Part shown: one piece after another, positions 26,401 to 34,989 of the stretch
Position numbering within the stretch: position 1 is the first letter of the stretch
How the letters are laid out: each line of letters starts with the position of its first letter
Source: Verrucomicrobia subdivision 3 bacterium UBA693
GTDB taxonomy: Bacteria; Verrucomicrobiota; Verrucomicrobiia; Limisphaerales; UBA8199
Direction of reading: 5' to 3'
Length of the DNA stretch: 64,000 nt
NCBI GenBank assembly: GCA_002298785.1
Contig: DBMR01000071.1
Coordinates: 107,324-171,323, forward strand
The notes under the pieces: generated by a model
The model's database searches: none
What the model saw: the letters and a program-made list of their open reading frames with translations, nothing else
What the model was told of the DNA's origin: nothing
Position numbers and translations under genes: made by a program

Positions 26401-28639
26401 CGACACCAATTTCCTGAAAGCGCCGGTCATCAGCGCCACCAACGGGCCCATCACTTCCGGCACCGTCGTAACCATTTCCACCCCGGGCGCCCTGAGTGGG
26501 ACCTGCACCTACTACACGCTCAACGGGCAGGATCCACGGTTGCCGGGCGGTGCGCTGGCGCCGTACGCCCTTTCAAACCTCGGGACCGTCAGCCTGACCA
26601 TCACCCAAAACGTCCGGCTCTTCGCCCGCAATTTCAATCCCGCGCACCGGAACGTGACGGGCGGCACAATCGGTGGAAATCCACCGATCTCGAGTTCGTG
26701 GTCCGGCGCCCGGGCCGCCACCCTCATCGTGTCCAAACCCGCCCTGGCCATCACGGAAATCATGTACCACCCGGCGTCCGGCGGCGCTTACGAAGCCGAG
26801 GATTATGAATTTGTAGAACTGAAGAATACCGGAAACAGCAGTCTCTCCCTGCCCGGACTGCGTTTTACGAACGGAATTGATTTCACGTTCAGCGCCACCA
26901 ACGCCATCACACAGTTGCTCCCCGGCCAATACCTGGTCCTCGTGCGCAACCGTGCCGCGTTTCTCTCCCGCTATCCCTGGGTGACAAATATCGCCGGTGA
27001 ATACTCTCTGAACCTTGCCAATTCCGGCGAACGCCTTTACCTCGAAGGCGCTCTCAAAGAGACGATCCTCGACTTCTCCTACTCCGACAGTGCCTACCCG
27101 ACTACGGACGGGGCCGGTTTCTCACTGGTCCTGCGCGATGAGAACGGTTCAGCTTTGGACTATTCCAGTTCTGCCGCCTGGCGGGCGAGCACGCGGCTCA
27201 ACGGTTCCCCGGGTGGACCTGATCCCCTCCCCGTCGCCATTCCCCAGGTCTTAATTTCTGAAATCCTGACCCACACCGATCCGCCGCAAACCGACAGCAT
27301 CGAGTTGTTCAACGCCGGGCCCGGCGCGGCCAACATCGGCGGCTGGTTTCTTACCGATAATCCCGACCAACCGCGGAAATACACCATTCCCGCCGGGCGC
27401 CAGATCCCCGCTGGCGAGTTTATGGTGTTCAACGAAACCGAGTTCAATCAATACGGCACCAACGGCTTCGCGCTCAGCTCCCTGGGCGACCAGGCTTATA
27501 TCTATTCGGGAGACGGAACGAACCTGACCGGTTATCGGCACGGATTCCAATACGGGGCGATGTTCAACGGGGTGACCTTGGGCCGATACGTCAGTTCCGA
27601 AGGCAAGGAGCACCTCGTCCGGGAACTCACCAACACCCTCGGGAAAGCCAACGCGGGACCGCGAGTCGGACCGGTGGTCATCACGGAAATCATGTACGCC
27701 CCGCGTCCTTTCGGTTCGAACGCCAACGTACTCGAGGAGTTCGTGGAGATCAGCAATCTGTCGAGCCAACCGGTGCCGCTCTACGACCCGCTGCACGCCA
27801 CCAATTCCTGGAAAATCGAGGGCGGAATCTCCTTCACCTTCCCAGCCGGCACGGAAATTCCGCGCTTTTCGAAAATCTTACTGGTCAGCTTCGATCCGAA
27901 CTATGATCCCGTGGCTCGCGCCTGGTTCTGCGCGCGGTACGGACTGCCGCCTGAGACTCGCATTTACGGCCTGTATTCGGGAAGACTGTCCAATGAAGAC
28001 GACACCCTGCGCTTGATGGTTCCGGACAACCCGCAGCCGCCAGAATGGAGTGTGCCCGGCTTTGTGCCATATGTTTGCGTGGAGGAAATCCATTACTACA
28101 GCCATACCCCCTGGCCGGATACCGCGATGGAAACCGGACTAAGCCTGGGACGGATCAATGCCTGGGGATTTGGCAACGACCCGGCGAATTGGCGTACCGG
28201 TAACCCTTCGCCGGCGTTGGCGAATCCGGGTTGCTCCCTGCCGGACCTGGACCAGGACGGACTTCCTGATGAATGGGAATTCGCCAACGGGCTGGATATG
28301 GCCAGCGCCACAGGTGCGCAAGGCGCCGCCGCCGATCCGGACAACGACGGATTCAGCAACTACCAGGAATACCATGCCGGCACCAATCCGCTGGATGCGA
28401 ATGACTATCCACGCCTCACCGCCGCAACCGTGGTGGGAGCCGAACTGCGGATAACGTTTGACAGCCGGGCCGGGCGCGTCTACAGCCTTGAGCGCAAGTT
28501 TGTGGATGACTCCGGAACCAACCAATGGACCGCTATTGTCCAAGACCTGCCCGGAGATGGCACGACCCGAACGATTTCGGACACAGCGGAAAACGGCGCG
28601 GCCAGACTTTATCGGTTGAAGATTGGCCTGGCTCCCTAA
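23432..28639 (+). CDS. Giant exported CotH-kinase-domain / lamin-tail-domain protein
   Basis: This 1735-residue protein has a signal peptide (residues 1-19). Approximate order: beta-sandwich with a carbohydrate-binding look (20-190); Ig-like domain (195-290); lamin-tail domain (295-410, from VIISEFMASNS); chitobiase-like linker (450-540); CotH domain (555-960, including RGSSTAGLP, the WDFDRSLG motif near 850 and WWSRLFTDPDFWQAW); three more lamin-tail domains starting with (I/L)(T/S)EI(M/L) near 1108, 1272 and 1411; a calcium-binding thrombospondin-3-like stretch (DLDQDGLPDEWE, DPDNDGFSNYQEY, about 1605-1650); and a C-terminal beta domain. CotH domains phosphorylate secreted spore-coat proteins; here the role outside the cell is unknown. 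No outer-membrane sorting tail is seen. Confidence 0.85.
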   Translation: MMWLRLFFFAGVLALSAPAEVLIPSNSAWRYRKGTAEASTPDTTAWREIGFSDAAWSTGNAAFYYERDPGSGTAYSGNTTLSDMYGNYTCIFLRTSFVVTNLDDIGTLQVAGFSDDGFIAWINGEEVARFNMPAGNIAYSGVSLGALPEPIPWWTNQVANPKSILVPGSNILAVQAFNSSKGSSSDFIINPALYYTPNTNRPSVAYTYPAADTVVAPFNKMEVGFSVPVTGVDAADLRVNGQPASELTVLTPSQFVFGFPTLATGTVQFAWAPGHGIRDLATSSNAFNGGSWTCTVSSNAPLPQVIISEFMASNSGNQANSVHDPLGGNPDWIEIFNGHNTPVSLTGWSLTDDATKLGKWKFPPTLLPARGYLLVFASGRDTNSAGQLHTSFKLNAGSGFLGLVDAAGTVVSSFAPTYPLQFTDISYGRDRLDSSLTGYFTNSTPGAANATRGTGFGAEVQFSRKSGVFTNDFWLTLTTTDNSDIRYVLVTTNVAAGSLAVTNIPLATSPLYTGPLLLTNTAQVRARAFPKTADQWPGPPCTENYVRITPTAATFGSTLPILLLHNLAGGSVPQNYDQTAIFMVFEPVDGRASFTNPPTLATRAGFNIRGSSTAGLPQASFALEFWDEYNDDLKLELLGLPAESDWVLFGQDGFDTSFLHNPLMHQLSRDVGRYSSRTRFAEVFLNTAGGAVTFIPTYSGNYNGLYTVEEKIKRGSDRVAVARLDPQHTNAVDITGGYLLKIDRADSNERTFYDSALQNSIVYVDPPGLEMESAQRTAQAQYIQNYFAAFGTALWGASYTNPATGYAAYIDVPAWLDHHVLNAFAYNVDAMRLSGYFFKDRSAKISMGPLWDFDRSLGTSYGGDVRCFNPRLWRVQLSDDQGTDYFGNPSLLGVRWWSRLFTDPDFWQAWIDRWTELRQGPLATANIFQRIDALQAQVTPAYYRQTARWNYTAARNGGISANGYGFIFPGGYAGEISFLKQWILDRVNFIDTNFLKAPVISATNGPITSGTVVTISTPGALSGTCTYYTLNGQDPRLPGGALAPYALSNLGTVSLTITQNVRLFARNFNPAHRNVTGGTIGGNPPISSSWSGARAATLIVSKPALAITEIMYHPASGGAYEAEDYEFVELKNTGNSSLSLPGLRFTNGIDFTFSATNAITQLLPGQYLVLVRNRAAFLSRYPWVTNIAGEYSLNLANSGERLYLEGALKETILDFSYSDSAYPTTDGAGFSLVLRDENGSALDYSSSAAWRASTRLNGSPGGPDPLPVAIPQVLISEILTHTDPPQTDSIELFNAGPGAANIGGWFLTDNPDQPRKYTIPAGRQIPAGEFMVFNETEFNQYGTNGFALSSLGDQAYIYSGDGTNLTGYRHGFQYGAMFNGVTLGRYVSSEGKEHLVRELTNTLGKANAGPRVGPVVITEIMYAPRPFGSNANVLEEFVEISNLSSQPVPLYDPLHATNSWKIEGGISFTFPAGTEIPRFSKILLVSFDPNYDPVARAWFCARYGLPPETRIYGLYSGRLSNEDDTLRLMVPDNPQPPEWSVPGFVPYVCVEEIHYYSHTPWPDTAMETGLSLGRINAWGFGNDPANWRTGNPSPALANPGCSLPDLDQDGLPDEWEFANGLDMASATGAQGAAADPDNDGFSNYQEYHAGTNPLDANDYPRLTAATVVGAELRITFDSRAGRVYSLERKFVDDSGTNQWTAIVQDLPGDGTTRTISDTAENGAARLYRLKIGLAP

Positions 28640-28663
28640 GCACCCGGGGCCGGCTGGGGGAAA

Positions 28664-28993
28664 TTAATTGCCGCTGGCGAGGGCGGTTCGGAAGAAATCC
28701 TGAGCGCCTCGCGAGAGGCTGGTGAAGACCATCGAGACGTGGTAGCCGGCATGTTTATTTCCCGTGCAGGAAATTACCACCCCGTTGCAGTTGAGCCGGC
28801 CCCGGCCATGAACCGACTCCATCACCATGGTCATCTCCGTCCACGAAGGAAAAGCCATCGCGCTGCGAAACTCGATCCCACCGGTGTGCATCAGGATTGC
28901 GCTGGGGGACAACGTTAGCTGGATTTGCCGGGAATGCACGGTGACTTTTTGTGAACTAAGTAAGGCGTGATGATCGATTCGTCTGGCGCTCAT
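28664..28993 (-). CDS. PilZ-like domain protein
   Basis: This 109-residue protein reads as a PilZ-type small beta-barrel: a FRSAMAFPSWTEMTM strand region, then GVVISCTGNKHAGYHVSMVF and FTSLSRGAQDFF. The N-terminal R-x-x-x-R motif needed for cyclic-di-GMP binding is not convincing (only RR at residues 4-5), so nucleotide binding is uncertain. The ATG at 28993 is preferred over one at 29044. It lies after the fabH operon on the same strand, and its end faces the CotH gene. Confidence 0.55.
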   Translation of the reverse strand: MSARRIDHHALLSSQKVTVHSRQIQLTLSPSAILMHTGGIEFRSAMAFPSWTEMTMVMESVHGRGRLNCNGVVISCTGNKHAGYHVSMVFTSLSRGAQDFFRTALASGN

Positions 28994-29110
28994 ATAACTA
29001 AGCAAAACTAGCACAGGAATCTTATGCGTCAAACGGCTCGGCACTGCAAAAAGCCGCTATTTTACAGGCTCCAGCGCTGGTCAAATAACGCCAGCCAGAC
29101 CACGAACCTG

Positions 29111-29128
29111 GGCGGCGACAAAGCCGCC
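29111..29128 (-). terminator. Possible hairpin terminator after fabH
   Basis: GGCGGC (29111-29116) pairs with GCCGCC (29123-29128) around a six-base loop, 48 bases beyond the fabH stop. No T-tract follows, so intrinsic termination would be weak. Confidence 0.25.
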
Positions 29129-29175
29129 GGTCAAAGAGGCTAAGGATGCCAATTTTGGAAGTGCGGTGGTGGGCT

Positions 29176-30213
29176 TTACCACTCGATCACCGCGGCGCCC
29201 CAGGTCAGGCCGGCGCCAAAAACCACCAACAAAACGAGGTCGCCACGCTGGATGCGGCCGGACTCAATGGCTTGATCGAGGGCAATCGCCACGGAGGCGG
29301 CGGAGGTATTGCCGGTGTGGTGAAGATTTATAAAGCATTGCTCGGGAGTGGCGCCGAGGCGATCGGCCACGGCATCAATGATCCGGCGATTGGCCTGGTG
29401 CGGGATGATGCATTTGATGCGCGTGATGTCGATCTCGCAACGGCGTAGAGCCTCCTGGGCGGCCGTGCACATTGCCTGCACCGCGTTCTTAAAGGTCTCC
29501 TTGCCTTCCATGCGCAGGTAATGCAGCCGCGCGTTCACTGAATCATGCGTGGCGGGACACTTACTGCCACCGCCGGGCATGAATAGCAGCTCGGACTTAT
29601 TGCCATCGGCACCCATTACCGCCGTCAGCAACCCGTGCGAATTGGGGCGATTCTGCAAAATGGCCGCGCCCGCACCGTCGCCAAACAGCACGCAGGTATT
29701 GCGATCCTCCCAATCCACAATCGAGGAAAGCTTTTCCGCCCCAATCACCAGCACGGTGTCATAGGTGCGAGACATGATGAACTGCTGGCCGATTTCCAAA
29801 GCGTAAATGAATCCGGAGCAAGCCGCCTCGAGGTCAAACGCGGCGGCGCGAGTCGCGCCGATCTTTCGCTGCACCAGGCAGGCGGTCGATGGGAAAGGCA
29901 TATCCGGCGTGATGGTCGCCACGATCACCAGATCGATCTGGTCCGCGGTGATGCCGGCATTGGCCATGGCTTTCTGCGCGGCCTTGGCGCCCAAGTCGGA
30001 AGTAAATTCATTGGCTGCGGCGATTCGACGTTCCTTGATGCCGGTTCGGGAGGTGATCCATTCATCCGTCGTGCTGACCATCTTCTCCAGATCGGCATTG
30101 GTGAGCACGCGCTCCGGAATATAGGAACCCACGCCGGTGATGGAGCAGGTGCGTCCGAGAAAGTTGTGGCGGGCTCTGGGGTTGCGAAAGGAAGGATGGG
30201 TCGTCGGGCTCAT
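29176..30213 (-). CDS. fabH: 3-oxoacyl-ACP synthase III (FabH)
   Basis: This 345-residue enzyme condenses acetyl-CoA with malonyl-ACP to start fatty acid synthesis. The catalytic triad is complete: Cys132 (EAACSGFIYAL), His272 (IIPHQANRR) and Asn302 (HTGNTSAAS). It is slightly longer than usual because of a basic 20-residue N-terminal extension. It is the last gene of the conserved coaD-yceD-rpmF-plsX-fabH run, with 27 bases between it and plsX. No strong ribosome binding site is visible. Confidence 0.97.
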   Translation of the reverse strand: MSPTTHPSFRNPRARHNFLGRTCSITGVGSYIPERVLTNADLEKMVSTTDEWITSRTGIKERRIAAANEFTSDLGAKAAQKAMANAGITADQIDLVIVATITPDMPFPSTACLVQRKIGATRAAAFDLEAACSGFIYALEIGQQFIMSRTYDTVLVIGAEKLSSIVDWEDRNTCVLFGDGAGAAILQNRPNSHGLLTAVMGADGNKSELLFMPGGGSKCPATHDSVNARLHYLRMEGKETFKNAVQAMCTAAQEALRRCEIDITRIKCIIPHQANRRIIDAVADRLGATPEQCFINLHHTGNTSAASVAIALDQAIESGRIQRGDLVLLVVFGAGLTWGAAVIEW

Positions 30214-30240
30214 TCTGCGATACTTGGGGGATGTTGCGCT

Positions 30241-31254
30241 CTAAGCGGCCAGCAGACGCTGGCTCGCTCGGGCAATTTCCTGAACAATGACTTGGTTGAC
30301 TTGATGTTTGAGATTCTCGGTGGTAACGCGGACCGCGCTGGCAATGGCTTTTTCCCGGGCGGAACCATGGGCTTTCATCACGGCCCCATTGAAGCCCAGC
30401 AACGGCGCGCCGCCGTAGACATCCGGATCCATCCGGCGCCGAATCGCCCGAAACGCCCCTTTGGAAAGCATCGCGCCGGTTTTGCGCAGTAGATTTGCTG
30501 TCAATTCCCGTTTGAGCAGAGTAAACATGGCCGTGGCCAGGCTTTCACAGGTCTTGAGCACGATATTGCCCACAAAACCATCGCAAATCACCACATCCAC
30601 CCGGTTTTCAAAAAGGTCGTGGCCCTCGACGTTGCCGATAAAATTGATCTCGAGTTGTTTGCAAAGCTTGAAGGCTTCCAGCGTCAACTCGGTCCCCTTC
30701 GAGTCCTCGGTGCCGATGGACAGGATTCCCACCCGCGGGCTCTTATAACCCAACATCTCGCGCGAATACACGTGCCCCATGATGGCGTATTGGGCCAGGT
30801 TCAGCGGTTTGCACTCGATATTCGCCCCCGAATCCAGGAGCACGAACTCGTTGTCGGGCGTGGGAATAACCGTGGCGATGCCGCCGCGATCCACGCCCGG
30901 CAAACGCCCGAGCTTGAAGGTGGCGGAGGCAAAAATCCCGCCGGTGTTGCCCACTGAGATTACCGCGTCCGCTTTACCTTCGTTGACCAGTTCGACCGCG
31001 CGCGAAATGGACGAGTCCTTCTTCTTGCGGACGGCGGCGGCCGGCTTGTCCTCCATGGTGAGGAATTCGCTGGCGTGAACCACCTCGATGCGGGGTTCGG
31101 GGTTTGCCCCCGGCAAGGCCGCACGAATTTCCTCTTCCCGCCCAACAAGGTAGAGCGTGGAAATCCGCGGATCGTTCTGCAGCGCGGTTATGGCTCCAGC
31201 GATGACGACACCGCAGCCGTGGTCGCCACCCATGACATCCACTGCGATTCGCAT
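30241..31254 (-). CDS. plsX: Phosphate acyltransferase PlsX
   Basis: This 337-residue enzyme makes acyl-phosphate from acyl-ACP for phospholipid synthesis. The start at 31254 gives MRIAVDVMGGDHG, the invariant PlsX N-terminus. Other conserved blocks are visible: SVGNTGGIFA, LDSGANIECKP, GILSIGTEDSKG and VVICDGFVGNIVLKT. It lies between rpmF and fabH as in most bacteria. Confidence 0.97.
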   Translation of the reverse strand: MRIAVDVMGGDHGCGVVIAGAITALQNDPRISTLYLVGREEEIRAALPGANPEPRIEVVHASEFLTMEDKPAAAVRKKKDSSISRAVELVNEGKADAVISVGNTGGIFASATFKLGRLPGVDRGGIATVIPTPDNEFVLLDSGANIECKPLNLAQYAIMGHVYSREMLGYKSPRVGILSIGTEDSKGTELTLEAFKLCKQLEINFIGNVEGHDLFENRVDVVICDGFVGNIVLKTCESLATAMFTLLKRELTANLLRKTGAMLSKGAFRAIRRRMDPDVYGGAPLLGFNGAVMKAHGSAREKAIASAVRVTTENLKHQVNQVIVQEIARASQRLLAA

Positions 31255-31294
31255 AGTTTCACCGCGAGGCCCCGTTGGCCCCCAGTGCCGCAAA

Positions 31295-31483
31295 TCAGGC
31301 TCCGGCCGTTACGGTCATCACCTGCCGCCCACGATAAAAACCGCAAGCCGGGCAAACCCGGTGAGGTACATAGGGGGCATCGCACTGCGGGCACTTGCTC
31401 AGTTGCGGCAGCTTGAGCACGCTGTTGTAAGCGCGGCGCATGCGTTGACGGCTCTTCGACGGTTTTCTCTTAGGAACACCCAT
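31295..31483 (-). CDS. rpmF: 50S ribosomal protein L32
   Basis: This 62-residue protein has the L32 start MGVPKRKPSKSRQRMRRA and a four-cysteine zinc ribbon (C31, C34, C44, C47), ending in FYRGRQVM. It sits between yceD and plsX, the standard order. Confidence 0.97.
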   Translation of the reverse strand: MGVPKRKPSKSRQRMRRAYNSVLKLPQLSKCPQCDAPYVPHRVCPACGFYRGRQVMTVTAGA

Positions 31484-31499
31484 AAAATCTATTAAAATT

Positions 31500-31985
31500 C
31501 TACAGCTTCAATTTATTCAATTCCGCCCATGGAGACGAGCCAGGCTCGTCCTCCTTTTTGGCGGTGGTTTTCGCCTTGCCAACAGACGTTTTTGGCAAGC
31601 CCCGACACTCGGGGTCACACAACGGATGTTGCGGAAACTCAAGGAGAATATCTTCCCGCACCGCGGGAGTCAAGTCCACGCAATCATTAACGCGGGGTAA
31701 CGCATCCTCCCCTTCCAACATCACGTGTATCGGCCAGTTCTCCAGTATCAAGTCGTGCTTGAACTCTTTTAAACACCTGACACACTGACACTTAAGCGGC
31801 ACCTTCAAACTCCCTCGCGCCAGCAGCCCCCCCTCCATCAACTGCACGGTCAGATCGTATTCCAATGCCCCGCCCACTTCGATCATCTCGTCGCGCGTAT
31901 CAATATCCAACTCCTCCAAAGGCAGGCTGCCCGCCAGCGGAAGGTCCTTGCTCTCCAGGTGCCGCAGATTGATTAACAGTGGCAT
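31500..31985 (-). CDS. yceD: DUF177 (YceD) family protein
   Basis: This 161-residue YceD homologue has the central CVRCLKEF motif and a second Cys pair in LCDPECRGLP. YceD is required for 23S rRNA/ribosome function in plants and E. coli, and the gene is almost always directly upstream of rpmF, as here (16-base gap). It starts 8 bases after the coaD stop. Confidence 0.93.
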   Translation of the reverse strand: MPLLINLRHLESKDLPLAGSLPLEELDIDTRDEMIEVGGALEYDLTVQLMEGGLLARGSLKVPLKCQCVRCLKEFKHDLILENWPIHVMLEGEDALPRVNDCVDLTPAVREDILLEFPQHPLCDPECRGLPKTSVGKAKTTAKKEDEPGSSPWAELNKLKL

Positions 31986-31993
31986 AACATGTT

Positions 31994-32482
31994 TCAGGTT
32001 GGTTCGAGCTTGTACTTGCCCGACAAAGCCGCACGCACGTGGGCTGGCACGAAACTGCTGACATCCCCTCCCAGCCGGGCGATTTCTTTGACGATCCGGG
32101 AACTGAGGAAGGTGTAGGTGTCCTTGGGCATCATAAAGATCGTCTCGATGCGCTCGTTCAACTTACGATTCATCAAGGCGAGCTGAAACTCAAATTCGAA
32201 ATCCGACACGGCCCGCAATCCCCGGATCACTGTCTGGGCTCCTTGCCGCTCCACGTAATCCACCAATAATCCATCAAATTCGTCCACCTCGACCGTGGGG
32301 AAGTTTCGTACGGCTCGCGCCACCATCTGCTTGCGCTCTTCCCGGCTGAACAAGGGTTGTTTGCTGTCGTTGGCCGCAACCGCCACCACGACACGGTCAA
32401 ATAACTTGGTGGCACGCTGGATGACGTCCAGATGACCATTGGTCACTGGGTCAAAACTGCCCGGATAAATTGCCTTCCGCAT
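31994..32482 (-). CDS. coaD: Phosphopantetheine adenylyltransferase
   Basis: This 162-residue enzyme performs the penultimate step of coenzyme A synthesis. The nucleotidyltransferase T/HxGH motif is present in YPGSFDPVTNGHLDVI. VIRGLRAVSDFEFEFQLALM and SSRIVKEIARLGGDVSSFVP, which bind substrate and ATP, also match. Its placement with plsX and fabH links CoA and acyl-carrier supply to lipid synthesis. Confidence 0.97.
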   Translation of the reverse strand: MRKAIYPGSFDPVTNGHLDVIQRATKLFDRVVVAVAANDSKQPLFSREERKQMVARAVRNFPTVEVDEFDGLLVDYVERQGAQTVIRGLRAVSDFEFEFQLALMNRKLNERIETIFMMPKDTYTFLSSRIVKEIARLGGDVSSFVPAHVRAALSGKYKLEPT

Positions 32483-32565
32483 GTAGGTAATCTAGCAAGC
32501 AACCAAGGCAGTGCGAGCAGGAAAGTGCCCTACAGAGTCGGGGTTTCCCAACCTATGGATAGGCC

Positions 32566-34923
32566 CTAATGGGCCACCCGTGATGCCAGCGTGGTGGAGT
32601 CGGTGTCGGACCCTGAAACTGGGGGAGTGGGTGGTGTGAGGGGTGGCTGGTCCGCCCAGGGCGCCTCGTACACCTTCACCGCCGAGCGGATGCCTTTCAC
32701 GTTTACCGGGGGATGCTCGATACAAGTGCTCGCCAAAGCAGGATCCTGCACCAGCAAATGGGCGTAGGTTGCCTCGCTCAGAAATATACGCCCACGCCCC
32801 GACAGGCTCTCCAGGCGGCTGGCGAGATTCACTTCACGCCCGAACACAGTGTAGTTGCGAGTTTCCGCCTCGGAACCCATGAGACCGGCAGTCGCCATGC
32901 CCGAGTTAATGCCGCTCCCGAGCAGCAGCAGTGGCAACATCGGCAGCGGCGGCTGACCGGCCGCAGCCCGGGTGATGTTTTCCTGCTGACGACGCTCATT
33001 CTCCGCCGCGCGTTCCAAATTCAACCTGTGAATCGCGCGCTGTGCCTCGATGGCGGCGCGGACGCATTGAACCGCGTGGTGCGGATTGGCCGTCGGCGCC
33101 CCCCAAAAAGCCATCACACAGTCGCCAATAAACTTATCGAGGGTCCCATCGAGGCGAATAATGGTATCGGCCACCAGGCCGAGGTATTGGTTGATCGTCT
33201 GCAGCGTTTCCCGGGCTTGATCGTCGAAGGCCGCCTCAGCGGCCGATCCAGTCAATTGGTTCTGCCGCACATATTCCGCTACACGTTCTTGCGAGACGTC
33301 CGTCAACTCCGTGAACCCGCGCACATCCGCAAAGAGCACCGTAATCTCCCGCCGGGCGCCACCCAGTTTCAAATGCTCGGCCTTGAGCAGTTCCGTCACG
33401 ATCTTAGGCGATACCATCTTGGAAAAGATGGATTTCACGCGGCGCTTTTCTTCCTGCTCGAACACGGCGCGCCAAGTGACCAGGCAAATGTAAGTCATGA
33501 GCATCGCGCCCCCGACCGGGAGCACAATCGGCATCCAATACCGGGTGCTGACAAACACGTAAACCGCCACCAACAAATAGGCGCACCCAAGCCCAGCCAC
33601 CAGGCCAAAGGCCGTTAGCGCTCGAAAACGCCACGTCAAAACCGCGGCCACAATTCCCATCACCAGGATCAGGGCCAGGTCGATCCACAGCGTGGATCGT
33701 TGCACGAACCGATTAGTGATGATGGAATTCGCCACGTTCCAATGTTTGCTCACCAGAAGTGTGTCCGAACTGAGCGGAGTGGCGCCGCGATCGGTCAAAT
33801 CGTTCCCCATGGCGCTCGATCCCACCACCGCCAGGCGACCCCGCCAGCGATCATTCCAACCCTCCTGCCTGCCCAGCAAACGATCATGGTTCTGCTTCAG
33901 CAAGGTATGCATCGCCTCCTGCATGAGTGCCGGATGATTCGGCGGCAGGCACCAATCAATATAAAAATACCCAGCCTCATCCACCGGGATCACGCGGGTG
34001 ATTCCATTGGTACCAGACAAAGTCACCCGACCCTTATCCAATTCAATCCGGGCCCGCTCCAGGTCCAGCCCCAATTCCCGCGCCGCCAGAATTACCCCCA
34101 TGTGCCACATCCGCTTTTCGACAAAAGGTTTCGCTTTCGGCGCCATCCCAGCCGGTAGATTATCACCCACGGCATCCGCCAGGTTGAAGTTCCCCTCAGC
34201 GTCCAACGGCACCGTGATGGTCGCGTCCGCCTCTGAAACCTCTCCGCTCGCGGTCCGCGGCAGGATCAAATTGCCGCCTTCAATTCGAGCTCTGCTGAGA
34301 TCGACAGCGAGCTTCGGATCCGCCTGGGCCTGGAGAAAAACCGGATGCCATTGACGATACATCCGGAACACTTTGGCCCGCCGCAGAATTCCGTCGGAAT
34401 CGCGGTCCGTCGAGATGTCGCCGAGGGCGGAAGCATTCGTGGAAAAAAGCGGCGGCGGCGCCAAGCCCTGACTGACTGCCAGCACGACATTGCTGCAGCG
34501 CTGCATTTCCATCGCAAAATACTCATCCGACTCCATGATCTGATTGCCGGCGAGTTGGATGGGGGGCTGATCAGGGCGGAGATCGCCAAAAATAACATCG
34601 AAGGCAACCACCTTTGCGCCCTGGGCGGCAAGCTCGTTAACCACCCGGGCGTAGACCTGCCGGGGCCAATAGAGCCCAAAACTATAGCCTAGAGAACGAT
34701 CCTGAACCGCTTTGATGCTGTCCTCGTTGATGCAAACGAATCCGAGATTGGTGGCCAGCGGTAGAGGATGGGACAAAGCCTGCCGCGCCCGCATGTCATA
34801 GGTGACGCGTTCCAAACGCTCGAAGAAGTCCAGGCGCAGCAACCGAAGCGCAAACACCAGCAACACCACACCGCCGGCGATCAATACGGGGATGCGCAGG
34901 AACGGCTTGAACTTCGGCTTCAC
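32566..34923 (-). CDS. CHASE2-domain adenylate/guanylate cyclase
   Basis: This 785-residue membrane sensor, taking GTG 34923 as start, has an N-terminal membrane helix (PVLIAGGVVLLVFALRLL) and an extracytoplasmic CHASE2 domain (about residues 30-385). Two or three membrane helices follow (about 405-480), and a class III cyclase domain (about 530-765). Cyclase motifs: VLFADVRGFTELTD (metal), FIGDCVMAFWGAP and YTVFGREVNLASRLES. The catalytic domain has an insertion after the first motif. An upstream ATG at 34956 lies inside the loop of the FecR terminator hairpin and is unlikely. It probably makes cAMP or cGMP in response to an envelope signal. Confidence 0.88.
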   Translation of the reverse strand: MKPKFKPFLRIPVLIAGGVVLLVFALRLLRLDFFERLERVTYDMRARQALSHPLPLATNLGFVCINEDSIKAVQDRSLGYSFGLYWPRQVYARVVNELAAQGAKVVAFDVIFGDLRPDQPPIQLAGNQIMESDEYFAMEMQRCSNVVLAVSQGLAPPPLFSTNASALGDISTDRDSDGILRRAKVFRMYRQWHPVFLQAQADPKLAVDLSRARIEGGNLILPRTASGEVSEADATITVPLDAEGNFNLADAVGDNLPAGMAPKAKPFVEKRMWHMGVILAARELGLDLERARIELDKGRVTLSGTNGITRVIPVDEAGYFYIDWCLPPNHPALMQEAMHTLLKQNHDRLLGRQEGWNDRWRGRLAVVGSSAMGNDLTDRGATPLSSDTLLVSKHWNVANSIITNRFVQRSTLWIDLALILVMGIVAAVLTWRFRALTAFGLVAGLGCAYLLVAVYVFVSTRYWMPIVLPVGGAMLMTYICLVTWRAVFEQEEKRRVKSIFSKMVSPKIVTELLKAEHLKLGGARREITVLFADVRGFTELTDVSQERVAEYVRQNQLTGSAAEAAFDDQARETLQTINQYLGLVADTIIRLDGTLDKFIGDCVMAFWGAPTANPHHAVQCVRAAIEAQRAIHRLNLERAAENERRQQENITRAAAGQPPLPMLPLLLLGSGINSGMATAGLMGSEAETRNYTVFGREVNLASRLESLSGRGRIFLSEATYAHLLVQDPALASTCIEHPPVNVKGIRSAVKVYEAPWADQPPLTPPTPPVSGSDTDSTTLASRVAH

Positions 34924-34930
34924 ACGGTCA

Positions 34931-34972
34931 CAAAAACAAAAAAACCAGAGCAACACAAGGCTGCTCTGGTTT
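34931..34972 (-). terminator. Strong Rho-independent terminator after FecR
   Basis: AAACCAGAGCA (34942-34952) and TGCTCTGGTTT (34962-34972) form a perfect 11-base stem. On the minus strand it is followed by a T-tract (34931-34944). It begins 18 bases after the FecR stop and ends 8 bases before the likely cyclase start, so cyclase expression depends on read-through or a promoter hidden here. Confidence 0.9.
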
Positions 34973-34989
34973 GATTGAGCGGATGTAAA

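Noticed and set aside
34924..34956. ATG start of the cyclase at 34956
   Set aside because: The ATG lies in the loop of the FecR terminator hairpin and the next residues are encoded by its T-tract; GTG 34923 fits the membrane-helix start better.
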